Assembly: GCF_009728145.1 (NCBI RefSeq) | Contig: NZ_WOCA01000006.1 | Location: forward strand, 1 to 64,000 | Source of the DNA: Ornithinibacillus caprae | GTDB taxonomy: Bacteria > Bacillota > Bacilli > Bacillales > Amphibacillaceae | Length of the DNA stretch: 64,000 nucleotides | Direction of reading: 5' to 3' | In this document: one piece after another, positions 32,569-42,037 of the stretch | Layout: every line of letters begins with the position of its first letter | Position numbering within the stretch: the first letter of the stretch is position 1 | Made by a program: the position numbers and the translations under genes | The notes under the pieces: model-generated | What the model was told of the DNA's origin: nothing | What the model saw: the letters and a program-made list of their open reading frames with translations, nothing else | The model's database searches: none

Positions 32569-33157
32569 CAAAAAGATTCAGGCAGTACTTGAATGGGCAT
32601 TAGCACTTGTATTGATTTTTTTCGTGGTAAAAGATTCATCGTACCTAAATTATTATCATTTATCACCAATTAAGGCTCATGAACAATCCGAAAGAACCTT
32701 TTATTATGGCCCTTCTGAAATTATAGAGGAATTTGACTTCGGCGATATACGTATATATTTAGCGAAATATAAGGATTGGTTCTCCGCAAATACCGTAACA
32801 AAATATGCGGGAGTATTTTGGCAACCAGGTAGTCATGTTAATGGATTTAAAATCGAAGAAGAAGAGGATATTTCTTATACATGGTCTAGTTCTAAAATTA
32901 ATGAAGAACTGATGCTTATGAAGTATTATGGAATTGTGACGAACCCAAAGATAGATAAAGTAGAACTAGATGTTACGGTAGGATATGTCTGGGACGAGGA
33001 AGTGCCAGAGGATGATATTGAAACCTTATCCGAGTCGTTAGATGATCACCGTATGTTCTTATTTCACTGGAACGAAAATGAAGATAACTATTTAGCATTA
33101 GCTCTAAGAGGGTTAGATGAAAAAGGAAACATTATTTACGAAGAAAATTTAAGGTAA
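32561..33157 (+). CDS. Unrecognised membrane-anchored protein, coupled to its neighbour
   Basis: The 198-residue product starts MGSKKIQAVLEWALALVLIFF, one N-terminal transmembrane helix, then an extracellular-type domain rich in Tyr, Trp, Asp and Glu (DFGDIRIYLAKYKDWFSAN, AGVFWQPGSHVNG, LDVTVGYVWDEEVP). GGAGAGGGG precedes the ATG. No family is recognised. The eight-base overlap with the previous gene suggests a two-component envelope function. Confidence 0.65.
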   Translation: MGSKKIQAVLEWALALVLIFFVVKDSSYLNYYHLSPIKAHEQSERTFYYGPSEIIEEFDFGDIRIYLAKYKDWFSANTVTKYAGVFWQPGSHVNGFKIEEEEDISYTWSSSKINEELMLMKYYGIVTNPKIDKVELDVTVGYVWDEEVPEDDIETLSESLDDHRMFLFHWNENEDNYLALALRGLDEKGNIIYEENLR

Positions 33158-33218
33158 AAAATTTGCAAACTAGCTAAAAGGAGTCAGTTCCTAAGCAAAA
33201 GAAAGGAATGAAGTAATA

Positions 33219-34178
33219 ATGAAGCAAGTAAATGTAGGTATTATTGGATTAGGTGCTATAGGTGAAAGATTACTAAAGCAATTTGATACACATCCATCAA
33301 CAACAATTACTGCGATTAGTGATGTGAATGTGAAGCGGATGGAAGAAATGGAGGAACTGTTAACAGACGTTGCTAGCTATCAAGATTATCATAACCTTAT
33401 TGCAGATGATTCAGTAGATTTAGTTTATGTTGCGGTACCACCTAAGTTTCATCATCAAATTTCACTTGAGGCTTTATATGCAGGCAAGCATGTATTATGT
33501 GAAAAACCACTTGCTAATTCATATCAAGAAGCAAAAGAGATGCGTGATAAAGCAAAGTCTGCTGGAGTTGTCAATGCGATAAACTTCCCGCTGCCATATA
33601 GTAACACGGTAGAATCGTTAGTTGAGCACATTGATAATGGTAAGATTGGAACATTAAAGCGAATTGAACTTACGATGCAATTTCCAGAATGGCCAAGAAG
33701 CTGGCAACAAAATGAATGGATTGCTGGCCGAGAACAAGGTGGTTTTATTCGAGAAATCACTCCGCATTTTATCCAATTAACACATCAATTGTTTGGCAAA
33801 GTGAGAAACATTCAATCCTATGTTGATTATCCTGAAAATACAGAGGCGTGTGAAACAGGAGTTATTGCTCGGATGGAATTACAGGATGGTACACCGATCG
33901 TAATTAACGGAATAAGTGGAATTGGTAAAAAAGAGGAACTTGCTTATCGATTGTATGGGGATCAGGGTGTATTATCATTATTGAATTGGGGGCAACTTAC
34001 ATACTCTACAATGCAGGAAGATGATATTAGGATATCCGAAAGAGATGCTAAACATCCTGGGTTAATAGATGAGCTTGTGAAAGCTATATCTGGTAAATCA
34101 GCTAAGTTAGTTACATTCGAAGATGGATTTGCTGTCCAACAAGTACTCGAGGACCTATTAGAAAATACAGGAGAATAA
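33219..34178 (+). CDS. Gfo/Idh/MocA-family NAD(P)-dependent oxidoreductase
   Basis: The 319-residue enzyme has a Rossmann start (VGIIGLGAIGERLLKQ), the family AVPPKFHHQISLEALYAGKHVLCEKPLA motif with the catalytic Lys in EKP, and a C-terminal domain from about 125 with a putative His in REITPHFIQLTHQ. The substrate cannot be read from sequence; sugar or inositol derivatives are usual. AAAGGAATGAAG precedes the ATG. The gene is alone between the unknown pair and a terminator. Confidence 0.85.
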   Translation: MKQVNVGIIGLGAIGERLLKQFDTHPSTTITAISDVNVKRMEEMEELLTDVASYQDYHNLIADDSVDLVYVAVPPKFHHQISLEALYAGKHVLCEKPLANSYQEAKEMRDKAKSAGVVNAINFPLPYSNTVESLVEHIDNGKIGTLKRIELTMQFPEWPRSWQQNEWIAGREQGGFIREITPHFIQLTHQLFGKVRNIQSYVDYPENTEACETGVIARMELQDGTPIVINGISGIGKKEELAYRLYGDQGVLSLLNWGQLTYSTMQEDDIRISERDAKHPGLIDELVKAISGKSAKLVTFEDGFAVQQVLEDLLENTGE

Positions 34179-34187
34179 GATTATTAC

Positions 34188-34220
34188 AACGATATCAGAA
34201 CTATTTTGGTATCGTTTTTT
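34188..34220. terminator. Terminator after the oxidoreductase gene
   Basis: AACGATA and TATCGTT pair with a following run of seven T, ending about 28 bases before the cad promoter. Confidence 0.75.
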
Positions 34221-34247
34221 TATTCAAACATTCATAAGAGTGTTTGA

Positions 34248-34301
34248 TTGACAAAAAATAACTTTAGACCATATACTGTTTATAATCAAATGAATATTTG
34301 A
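34248..34301 (+). promoter_or_regulatory. cadCA promoter with CadC operator
   Basis: TTGACA (34248-34253), an 18-base spacer and TATACT (34272-34277) are followed by the palindrome TCAAATGAATATTTGA (34286-34301). This is nearly the classical cad operator of staphylococcal CadC, as I recall it. Binding there would block transcription until Cd2+, Pb2+ or Zn2+ releases CadC. Confidence 0.85.
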
Positions 34302-34320
34302 ATGAAGGAAGTGAATCGTT

Positions 34321-34686
34321 ATGAGTAAAGAAACTTGTGAAGTAACTTGTATAGATGAAGTAAAAGTGAAACGGGTTCAAAGCAAACTTTCAGAACAGAA
34401 TCCGCTTGAGGTAGCAAAAATATTTAAGGCGCTTTCAGATAACACAAGGATAAAGATAGCATATGCTCTTTCCGTAGAGGATGAATTATGTGTATGTGAT
34501 ATAGCTAATGTTGTTGGAGCTACAACCGCAACAGCATCCCATCATTTGCGTTTACTTAAAAATATCGGCTTAGCCAATTACCGTAAAGAAGGGAAAATCG
34601 TATACTACTCCTTAGATGATGAACATGTAAAACAATTAGTTAAATTAGCATTCGAACATCAACAGGAGGTTGCTGAAATTGGATGA
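34321..34686 (+). CDS. cadC: Cadmium/zinc-sensing ArsR-family repressor CadC
   Basis: The 121-residue protein carries the CadC features: an N-terminal Cys pair (CEVTC, residues 6 and 10), the [12 protein letters not shown] helix with the metal-binding Cys residues, and [18 protein letters not shown] as recognition helix. The operator lies just upstream and the efflux ATPase follows with an overlap, so this is a classic self-repressing resistance operon. Confidence 0.92.
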   Translation: MSKETCEVTCIDEVKVKRVQSKLSEQNPLEVAKIFKALSDNTRIKIAYALSVEDELCVCDIANVVGATTATASHHLRLLKNIGLANYRKEGKIVYYSLDDEHVKQLVKLAFEHQQEVAEIG

Positions 34687-36847
34687 GGCAGAGAAAAGAG
34701 TAGAACAAAAGAATATTTATCGAATTGAAGGATTTTCTTGTGCCAATTGTGCAGCGAAGTTTGAAAAAAATGTAAAGCAAATAACTAGCGTGCAAGATGC
34801 TAAAGTAAACTTTGGTGCATCCAAAATCTCTGTCTATGGAGATCCTTCTGTTGAGGAATTAGAAAAGGCTGGAGCTTTTGAAAACTTAAAAGTAATACCA
34901 GAGAACCAAACGAGAGAAAAAGCAGAGGATTCCCAATCCAATAAGAAGTTGGATATTGGAGCTTTTATTCAAAAGCACCATACATTATTAACTTCGGCAT
35001 TGTTTATTATGCTCGGTTATTTATCTCTTGTTGTAAATGGTGAGGAAAATATAATTACAAGTCTTTTGTTTGCTACGGCTATTGTAATCGGCGGTTTTCC
35101 CCTTTTTAAAGTGGGATTACTAAACCTTACTAGACTTGATTTTGATATGAAAACATTAATGACGGTGGCCATTATTGGTGCTGCTCTCATTGGCGAGTGG
35201 GCAGAAGGAGCAATTGTTGTTATTCTTTTTGCTATTAGTGAAGCATTGGAGCGCTTCTCCATGGATAAGGCAAGACAATCGATTCGTTCATTGATGGATA
35301 TTGCACCAAAAGAAGCGCTTGTTAAACGGAATGGCCAAGAAACTATGGTACATGTCGATGATATAGTGGTTGGAGATATTATGGTTGTTAAACCAGGTCA
35401 AAAAATTGCTATGGATGGAATTGTAGTAAATGGATATTCTGCAGTGAATCAGGCAGCAATTACAGGTGAATCGGTTCCTGTTGAAAAACTAGTTCATGAT
35501 GAAGTATTTGCCGGTACGCTTAATGAAGAAGGCTTGTTGGAAGTAAAAGTAACAAAATTAGTAGAAGACACAACGATTTCAAAAATTATTTATCTTGTAG
35601 AAGAGGCTCAAGCGGAAAAAGCTCCATCACAGGCTTTTGTTGATAAATTTGCGAAATACTATACTCCGGCAATTATGGTTATTGCTGGGCTAGTCGCTAT
35701 TATTCCACCGCTCCTTTTTCATGGGGAATGGGGAACTTGGATTTATCAAGGATTAGCTGTTCTAGTAGTTGGATGTCCATGTGCACTCGTAATTTCTACA
35801 CCAGTATCGATCGTAACAGCGATTGGTAATGCTGCGAAAAACGGAATTCTCGTAAAAGGTGGCGTTTATTTAGAGCAATTAGGTGCAATTAAAGCAATAG
35901 CCTTTGATAAAACTGGAACATTAACTAAAGGTATTCCTGTTGTGACAGATTTTCAGACTATTAATCAACACGTCGATGGAAAAGAATTGTTTGCGATTAT
36001 CACGGCATTGGAGTACCGTTCCCAGCATCCACTTGCTTCAGCTATCATGAAAAAAGCAGAACAAGATCAGATTACCTATGCTGATCTTGCTGTGGAAGAT
36101 TTTTCTTCCCTTACTGGTAAGGGAATTAAAGGGACTATTAATGGCACAACGTATTATGTAGGAAGTCCAAACTTATTCCACGAGATGGATGTCCCTAATT
36201 TTGATAAAGAAACAGAAGAAAAAGTAGAGTCTCTACAGAACCAAGGAAAAACAACTATGATTATTGGAACGAATCAAGCAATTTTGGCAGTAATTGCTGT
36301 TGCTGATGAGGTTCGGGAAATTAGCAAGCATGTCATACAAAAGCTCCACCAATTAGGAATACAAAAGACAATTATGTTAACAGGAGATAATCAAGCAACA
36401 GCTCAAGCAATTGGTCGCGAAATAGGTGTAACAGATATCCAATCAGAGCTAATGCCGGAGGATAAACTAAATTTTGTTAAAGAAATTAGATCAACATTCG
36501 GTAATGTTTCCATGATTGGTGATGGAGTTAATGACGCACCTGCACTAGCAGCTTCTACTGTTGGTGTCGCAATGGGGGGAGCGGGTACAGATACAGCTTT
36601 GGAAACGGCAGATATAGCTTTAATGGGCGATGATTTAGGAAAATTACCATTCGCGGTTAGACTTAGTCGGAAAGCTTTAAATATAATCAAGCAGAATATT
36701 ACATTTTCCATAGCAATAAAATTATTTGCCCTATTATTGGTTATCCCCGGTTGGTTAACACTTTGGATTGCGATTATTGCAGACATGGGTGCAACATTGT
36801 TGGTAACAGCAAATGGTTTAAGATTGTTAAGAGTAAAAGATCGTTAA
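34679..36847 (+). CDS. cadA: Cd2+/Zn2+/Pb2+ efflux P-type ATPase CadA
   Basis: The 722-residue P1B ATPase has an N-terminal HMA domain with [12 protein letters not shown], the TGES loop, CPC in the membrane ([11 protein letters not shown]), DKTGTLT with the phosphorylated Asp, the HP pair (SQHPLASAI) and [13 protein letters not shown] at 34679, nine bases after AGGAGG, is preferred over TTG 34670, which is too close to the ribosome site; the gene overlaps the cadC stop. It pumps divalent soft metals out of the cell. Confidence 0.93.
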   Translation: MDEAEKRVEQKNIYRIEGFSCANCAAKFEKNVKQITSVQDAKVNFGASKISVYGDPSVEELEKAGAFENLKVIPENQTREKAEDSQSNKKLDIGAFIQKHHTLLTSALFIMLGYLSLVVNGEENIITSLLFATAIVIGGFPLFKVGLLNLTRLDFDMKTLMTVAIIGAALIGEWAEGAIVVILFAISEALERFSMDKARQSIRSLMDIAPKEALVKRNGQETMVHVDDIVVGDIMVVKPGQKIAMDGIVVNGYSAVNQAAITGESVPVEKLVHDEVFAGTLNEEGLLEVKVTKLVEDTTISKIIYLVEEAQAEKAPSQAFVDKFAKYYTPAIMVIAGLVAIIPPLLFHGEWGTWIYQGLAVLVVGCPCALVISTPVSIVTAIGNAAKNGILVKGGVYLEQLGAIKAIAFDKTGTLTKGIPVVTDFQTINQHVDGKELFAIITALEYRSQHPLASAIMKKAEQDQITYADLAVEDFSSLTGKGIKGTINGTTYYVGSPNLFHEMDVPNFDKETEEKVESLQNQGKTTMIIGTNQAILAVIAVADEVREISKHVIQKLHQLGIQKTIMLTGDNQATAQAIGREIGVTDIQSELMPEDKLNFVKEIRSTFGNVSMIGDGVNDAPALAASTVGVAMGGAGTDTALETADIALMGDDLGKLPFAVRLSRKALNIIKQNITFSIAIKLFALLLVIPGWLTLWIAIIADMGATLLVTANGLRLLRVKDR

Positions 36848-36876
36848 AAGTCTTCCGCTATTTGGAAGGCTTTTCT
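36846..36876 (+). terminator. Terminator after cadA
   Basis: AAAAG-CTTCC and GGAAG-CTTTT pair with one mismatch and are followed by TTTCTTTTT. Confidence 0.7.
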
Positions 36877-36917
36877 TTTTCTGTGGGTTTGATGCTTTCA
36901 TAACCATTCCACTTAGA

Positions 36918-36965
36918 TTCCGAAAATTCGGAAGAAAACTAGTGATCAGTTCCGCGATAACGGAA
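36918..36965 (+). promoter_or_regulatory. Twin palindromes, candidate sigma-54 enhancer sites
   Basis: TTCCG-AAAATT-CGGAA (36918-36933) and TTCCG-CGATAA-CGGAA (36950-36965) have identical arms and equal spacing. Their centres are 32 bp apart, about three helical turns. They lie about 180-210 bp upstream of the -24/-12 promoter, a usual place for the upstream activator sites of sigma-54 activators. Confidence 0.6.
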
Positions 36966-37127
36966 TTTTCCGCTTTTTAGGAAACGCTTTCATTGAACGC
37001 GAATCCTCTTATGGTTAAAATTTTTCCCTTTATTAAAATTGAATTCATGGTAAACCTTTTCGATTTCGAGTGAGATAAAACGTATTTGTTACGTGACAGT
37101 AAATAGTTAAATGAAACATACCAGCTG

Positions 37128-37144
37128 TTGGCATGATTTTTGCA
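37128..37144 (+). promoter_or_regulatory. Sigma-54 (-24/-12) promoter of the ketone-body operon
   Basis: TTGGCATGATTTTTGCA matches the YTGGCACGN4TTGCW consensus with GG and GC at the right spacing. A start near 37155 would precede the first gene by about 48 bases. The gene for a sigma-54-dependent activator closes the cluster at 42038-43450. Confidence 0.85.
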
Positions 37145-37202
37145 TATATAAAAGTGGATGAACATCTTTTTTATTAATACAACATCAGGAGGTGCTTTTA
37201 TA

Positions 37203-37847
37203 ATGAGTAAGTTAATTACAATGAAAGAAGCAGCAGAGCTTTTCAAGGATAACATGACAGTCATGTCCGGTGGATTTATGGGAGTCGGCGCACCTGAAAA
37301 ACTCGTAACTGCTATATTAGATTCAAATGTGCAGGATATTACATTAATATCTAGTGATACGGCACTAGAGGATACGGGTGTTGGGCCATTAATTGCGAAT
37401 AATCGTGTAAAAAAAGTGATTGCTTCACATATTGGTACAAACCCAATGACCGGCAAAAAGATGATAGCTGGTGAACTGGATGTGGAACTTGTTCCTCAAG
37501 GTACGTTAGCCGAACGAGTCCATGCAGGTGGAGCAGGTCTGGGTGGTGTACTAACTCCAACCGGTGTTGGAACAGTTGTTGAGGAAGGCAAAGAAACGTT
37601 GGAAATTGATGGTGCGAAGTATCTAATTGAAAAACCACTCCGAGCCGATATAGCAATTCTTAAAGCATATAAAGCTGATAAAGCAGGGAATCTAGTATTT
37701 CACCAATCTGCAAGAAACTTTAATCCTGTTATGGCGTTAGCAGCAGATCTAGTCATAGTGGAAGTGGAAGAGCTTGTAGAGATTGGCGATCTTGACCCAG
37801 ATACAGTAGTAACCCCTGGTGTTCTAGTAGATAAGGTTTTAGCATAA
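37203..37847 (+). CDS. atoD: Acetoacetate/3-oxoacid CoA-transferase, alpha subunit
   Basis: The 214-residue subunit has the CoA-transferase I signature ([18 protein letters not shown]) and the [13 protein letters not shown] glycine-rich loop with [14 protein letters not shown]. With the beta subunit it exchanges CoA between acetyl- or succinyl-CoA and acetoacetate. ATG 37203 follows AGGAGG; an upstream in-frame ATG at 37158 lies in the leader. First gene of the sigma-54 operon. Confidence 0.9.
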   Translation: MSKLITMKEAAELFKDNMTVMSGGFMGVGAPEKLVTAILDSNVQDITLISSDTALEDTGVGPLIANNRVKKVIASHIGTNPMTGKKMIAGELDVELVPQGTLAERVHAGGAGLGGVLTPTGVGTVVEEGKETLEIDGAKYLIEKPLRADIAILKAYKADKAGNLVFHQSARNFNPVMALAADLVIVEVEELVEIGDLDPDTVVTPGVLVDKVLA

Positions 37848-37861
37848 AGGAGGTAATGACA

Positions 37862-38524
37862 ATGACGACATTAAAGACTGCCAAGGAAGTTATTGCAGAA
37901 CGTGTAGCAAAAGAAATGAGTAATGGTGATTTAGTCAATTTAGGAATAGGGTTACCGACCATGGTACCCAATTACTTGCCAGAAGGTATAGATGTAATTC
38001 TTCAATCTGAAAATGGATTCGTTGGACTTGGTCCAGTAAAAAGTGAAGTTAGTAAAGACCTAGTTAATGCAGGAGGACAACCCACAGGAATTAATCATAG
38101 TGGTGCGTTCTTTGATAGTCTTCTATCCTTTGCCCTAATTCGCGGAGGGCATGTGGATGTGACGGTTTTAGGTGGACTCGAAGTTGACCGACATGGTAAC
38201 CTTGCTAATTGGATTATACCTGGAAAAATGGTACCGGGAATGGGTGGTGCAATGGATTTAGTTACAGGGGCTAAAAAGGTTATTGTTGCGATGGAGCATT
38301 GCTCTAAAAAGGGTGCCGCAAAAATTTTAAATGAATGCAATCTCCCGTTAACTGGTAAAGGAGTTGTTGATTTAATCGTAACAGAGTTAGCAGTCTTTCG
38401 TGTTACAGATGATGGTTTTGTATTAGAGGAGCTACAAGATGGAGCCAATATAGAAATGGTAAAAGAGAAAACAGAAGCAACCTTTACCATAAGCTCCAAT
38501 TTAAAAATAAAACAGTTTAGTTAA
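37862..38524 (+). CDS. atoA: Acetoacetate/3-oxoacid CoA-transferase, beta subunit
   Basis: The 220-residue subunit has [18 protein letters not shown], the active-site Glu in [10 protein letters not shown] and [18 protein letters not shown] 37862 is eight bases after AAGGAGG; the ATG at 37856 is too close to it. It is 14 bases downstream of the alpha subunit. Confidence 0.9.
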   Translation: MTTLKTAKEVIAERVAKEMSNGDLVNLGIGLPTMVPNYLPEGIDVILQSENGFVGLGPVKSEVSKDLVNAGGQPTGINHSGAFFDSLLSFALIRGGHVDVTVLGGLEVDRHGNLANWIIPGKMVPGMGGAMDLVTGAKKVIVAMEHCSKKGAAKILNECNLPLTGKGVVDLIVTELAVFRVTDDGFVLEELQDGANIEMVKEKTEATFTISSNLKIKQFS

Positions 38525-38541
38525 TAAAGGAGGGTGTGATG

Positions 38542-39726
38542 ATGCGAGAGGTTGTAATTGTAAGCGCTGTCCGAACGGCGATAGGAAATTTTATGGGAAC
38601 ATTAAGTAATACCCCAGCTACGGAATTAGGTGCAACCGTAATTAAGGAGGCACTAAAACGTGCTGGAGTAGAAGGAAATCAAGTTGATGAGGTTATTATG
38701 GGTAATGTGCTTCAGGCTGGATTAGGCCAGGGGCCGGCTCGTCAGGCTGCACTAGAAGCAGGGTTGCCAGAAGCTGTTCCTGCAACAACCATTAATAAAT
38801 TATGTGGTTCTGGGCTGAAAGCTGTTCACCTTGCATCCCAAGCAATACAGCTAGGTGATGCAGATATTATAGTAGCTGGTGGAATGGAAAATATGAGTCT
38901 AGCACCTTATCTATTACCCAAAGGAAGAACTGGTTACCGAATGGGGGATGGGAAAATCGCTGACAGTATGATAGCAGACGGGTTGCAATGTGCGATTAAT
39001 GACTACCATATGGGGGTAACAGCTGAGAATATTGCAGAAAAATATGGTTTAACACGTGAAGAACAGGATGAGTTTGCTGCTTGGAGTCAACAAAAAGCAG
39101 AGGTAGCAATAAATGACGGCAAATTTAAAGAGGAAATTGTTCCAGTTGTTATTCCACAACGCAAGGGTGACCCAATTGTTTTTGATACGGATGAATTTCC
39201 ACGCTCAGGTGTGGCTGCAGAGAAGCTAAGTAAACTAAAACCAGCATTTAAAAAAGATGGTACGGTTACTGCAGGGAATGCTTCTGGAATAAATGATGGA
39301 GCTTGTGCTCTTGTATTAATGAGTAGAGATAAAGCAAAAGAATTAGGAATGAAACCGATGGCTATCCTACGTGGGAATGGTTCAGCGGGTGTAGATCCAA
39401 AAATCATGGGTATTGGACCTGTTCCTGCAACAGAGAAAGCATTAGAAAAAGCGGGTCTTTCCATGGAAAGAATCAACTTAGTAGAAGCAAATGAAGCATT
39501 TGCAGCACAATCATTGGCTGTTGGTAAAGAACTTAATATACCGAATAATAAATTGAATGTAAATGGTGGTGCTATTGCATTAGGGCATCCCATTGGTGCA
39601 AGCGGTGCGAGGATATTAGTAACATTACTTTATGAAATGATAAAACAAGATTCTCAGATTGGATTGGCTACCCTATGTGTTGGTGGCGGTATGGGAGTTT
39701 CTAGCATAGTAGAATTAGAAAAATAG
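38542..39726 (+). CDS. atoB: Acetyl-CoA acetyltransferase (thiolase)
   Basis: The 394-residue thiolase has the acyl-enzyme Cys in [14 protein letters not shown] (about residue 86), the NEAFAAQ motif, [17 protein letters not shown] and the second Cys in [10 protein letters not shown]. Acetoacetyl-CoA is cleaved into two acetyl-CoA. AAGGAGGG precedes a run of ATGs (38539 and 38542); either may be used. Third gene of the operon. Confidence 0.92.
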   Translation: MREVVIVSAVRTAIGNFMGTLSNTPATELGATVIKEALKRAGVEGNQVDEVIMGNVLQAGLGQGPARQAALEAGLPEAVPATTINKLCGSGLKAVHLASQAIQLGDADIIVAGGMENMSLAPYLLPKGRTGYRMGDGKIADSMIADGLQCAINDYHMGVTAENIAEKYGLTREEQDEFAAWSQQKAEVAINDGKFKEEIVPVVIPQRKGDPIVFDTDEFPRSGVAAEKLSKLKPAFKKDGTVTAGNASGINDGACALVLMSRDKAKELGMKPMAILRGNGSAGVDPKIMGIGPVPATEKALEKAGLSMERINLVEANEAFAAQSLAVGKELNIPNNKLNVNGGAIALGHPIGASGARILVTLLYEMIKQDSQIGLATLCVGGGMGVSSIVELEK

Positions 39727-39775
39727 TTTAGTTAAAAATTATTAAATATATATACATTATTGGAGGTTTGTAAAA

Positions 39776-40552
39776 ATGGTTGAAAATAAAGTGGTTTTTA
39801 TTACCGGTGCAGCAAGTGGAATTGGGTATCAAATTGGCGTTGAATTCCTTAAAAATGGTGCAAAGGTTGTTTTTACAGATGTCAATGAGCCTAAACTAAA
39901 AGAAGTAGCTGATGAGCTAAAAAATAAAGGGTATGACTGTTTAGGGATTAAAGTTGATGTAACCAAAGAAGAGGATATTAAAAATGCAATTGAAGCAACA
40001 GTAGAAACATATGGTAGATTAGATGTGCTTTTCAACAATGCAGGTCTACAGCATGTTTCACCAATTGAGGATTTTCCAACAGATAAGTTTGAGTTTATGG
40101 TGAAAGTGATGCAAATAGCGCCATTTATTGCAATGAAATATGCCTTGCCAATCATGAAAAAACAAGGAAGTGGCCGTGTTCTAAACATGGCATCCATTAA
40201 TGGTTTAATTGGATTTGCGGGTAAAGCTGCCTATAATAGTGCAAAACATGGGGTTATTGGTTTAACAAAGGTGGCAGCATTAGAAACAGCTGAATATGAC
40301 ATTACGGTCAATGCCATTTGTCCTGGTTATGTGGATACACCACTTGTACGTGGACAATTTGAAGACTTAGCAAAAACGAGAAATGTCCCTGTGGAAAAAG
40401 TAAAAGAAGAAGTATTATATCCACTAGTACCGCAGAAACGTTTGCTAGATGTAAAAGAAATTGCTGATTATGCTTTATTCCTATCCAGTGACAAGGCAAA
40501 AGGTATAACCGGTCAAGCTGTTGTACTTGATGGAGGTTATACAGCTCAATAA
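39776..40552 (+). CDS. bdhA: 3-Hydroxybutyrate dehydrogenase
   Basis: The 258-residue short-chain dehydrogenase has the Rossmann motif TGAASGIG, NNAGLQHVSPIEDFP, the catalytic Ser in NMASINGL, and YNSAKHG. The NAGLQHVSPIE block is characteristic of D-3-hydroxybutyrate dehydrogenase. It converts 3-hydroxybutyrate to acetoacetate with NAD. TTGGAGG precedes the ATG. Fourth gene of the operon. Confidence 0.88.
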   Translation: MVENKVVFITGAASGIGYQIGVEFLKNGAKVVFTDVNEPKLKEVADELKNKGYDCLGIKVDVTKEEDIKNAIEATVETYGRLDVLFNNAGLQHVSPIEDFPTDKFEFMVKVMQIAPFIAMKYALPIMKKQGSGRVLNMASINGLIGFAGKAAYNSAKHGVIGLTKVAALETAEYDITVNAICPGYVDTPLVRGQFEDLAKTRNVPVEKVKEEVLYPLVPQKRLLDVKEIADYALFLSSDKAKGITGQAVVLDGGYTAQ

Positions 40553-40607
40553 TGGCTGATAACTTCAACCGAGTTAAAAAAACGAATAAATAATAAGGAG
40601 CGTTTTT

Positions 40608-41891
40608 ATGTTTGGTATAATTTTAGGTCTTATCGTATTAATGGTGCTTGCCTTTAGAGGTTGGTCTATTATCTGGGTAGCTCCAATTGCAGCTGGAGTT
40701 GTTGCGTTAACAGGAGGACTAGATTTACTTGAAGCGTATACAGATACCTATATGAGTGGGTTTGTAGGATTTGCAAAGCAATGGTTTCCAGTATTTATGC
40801 TTAGTGCGGTTTTTGGTAAGTTAATGGCTGATACAGCTATGGCGAGATCCATTGCTATATCCTTAGCTAAATTAATGGGCAAAAAGCGTGCTATATTAGG
40901 TGTATTATTAGCAGCAGCTGTATTAACATATGGTGGTATTAGCTTATTTGTTGTCGTGTTTGCTATTTATCCACTTGCATTATCCTTATTCCGTGAAGCG
41001 AATATTAGTAGAAAACTATTGCCTGCTACCGTTGCATTAGGTGCATTCACGTTTACGATGACAGCACTACCAGGGACACCACAAATTCAAAATCTGATTC
41101 CAATGCCATACTTTCAAACAGATCCGATGGCAGCACCATTTATGGGAATTGTAGCAGCCATTATTATGAGTGTTGGAGGGTACTTTTACTTAATCTGGAG
41201 GCAAAAGCAATTAACAGAAAAAGGGGAAGTATTTGAGGAACCAAAAGATAAAAATATTCTTGATGTGGAAGGAAAAGACCCAAATGTTTGGGTATCATTG
41301 TTACCATTAGTAACAGTTATTCTCACATTAAATTTATTGAAATGGGACATTGTTGTTGCTCTTATTGTCGGTAATCTTTTAATACTTGTTCTTAACCTGT
41401 CGAAAATCAAAGGTTTTGTTAAGTCGATTAACGAAGGTGCAGTTAGTTCTGTTACAGCGATTATTAATACAAGTGCTGCAGTTGGATTTGGAACAGTGGT
41501 ACAAAATGTTCCAGGATTTAAAAAAATTACAGAATTATTAATGGGTATTCCAGGTAATCCACTAGTCTCAGAAGCTGTTGCTGTTAACCTTTTAGCTGGT
41601 GCAACTGGTTCTGCTTCAGGAGGTATGGGGATCGCACTAGAAGCACTTGGTGATAAATACTATGAGCTTGCCCAAACTTCAGGAATTGCTCCAGAGGCTT
41701 TTCACCGTATTGCTTCTTTAGCATCAGGGGGGTTAGACGTACTACCGCATAATGGTGCCGTATTAACGGTTCTTACGATTACAGGTATGACACATAAAGA
41801 TAGTTATAAAGATATTGCCGTTGTTGGAATTGTTATTCCGATTGTTGCTACAGCTGTTGCTATTGTTATGGCGGCAATGGGAATCTATTAA
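40608..41891 (+). CDS. GntP-family permease, probable 3-hydroxybutyrate transporter
   Basis: The 427-residue membrane protein has about 12 hydrophobic segments and GntP features (TYGGISLFVVVFAIYPLA, TMTALPGTPQIQNLIP, ATGSASGGMGI, and SGGLDVLPHNGAVLTVL near the C-terminus). Its place after the 3-hydroxybutyrate dehydrogenase gene suggests uptake of 3-hydroxybutyrate or acetoacetate. AAGGAG precedes the ATG. It is the last metabolic gene of the operon. Confidence 0.85.
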   Translation: MFGIILGLIVLMVLAFRGWSIIWVAPIAAGVVALTGGLDLLEAYTDTYMSGFVGFAKQWFPVFMLSAVFGKLMADTAMARSIAISLAKLMGKKRAILGVLLAAAVLTYGGISLFVVVFAIYPLALSLFREANISRKLLPATVALGAFTFTMTALPGTPQIQNLIPMPYFQTDPMAAPFMGIVAAIIMSVGGYFYLIWRQKQLTEKGEVFEEPKDKNILDVEGKDPNVWVSLLPLVTVILTLNLLKWDIVVALIVGNLLILVLNLSKIKGFVKSINEGAVSSVTAIINTSAAVGFGTVVQNVPGFKKITELLMGIPGNPLVSEAVAVNLLAGATGSASGGMGIALEALGDKYYELAQTSGIAPEAFHRIASLASGGLDVLPHNGAVLTVLTITGMTHKDSYKDIAVVGIVIPIVATAVAIVMAAMGIY

Positions 41892-42037
41892 AAGATATTC
41901 AAATACCTTTTCTAACCTATACTCTCTTGGAGATTGACTCCAGTTAAAATTACAAAATATTTCTATTAATCGGCTTATTATATTCTGTTACAATAAAGAG
42001 ATAGAAAATAATTAGCCTTAAAAAGGGGTGGAAATAT

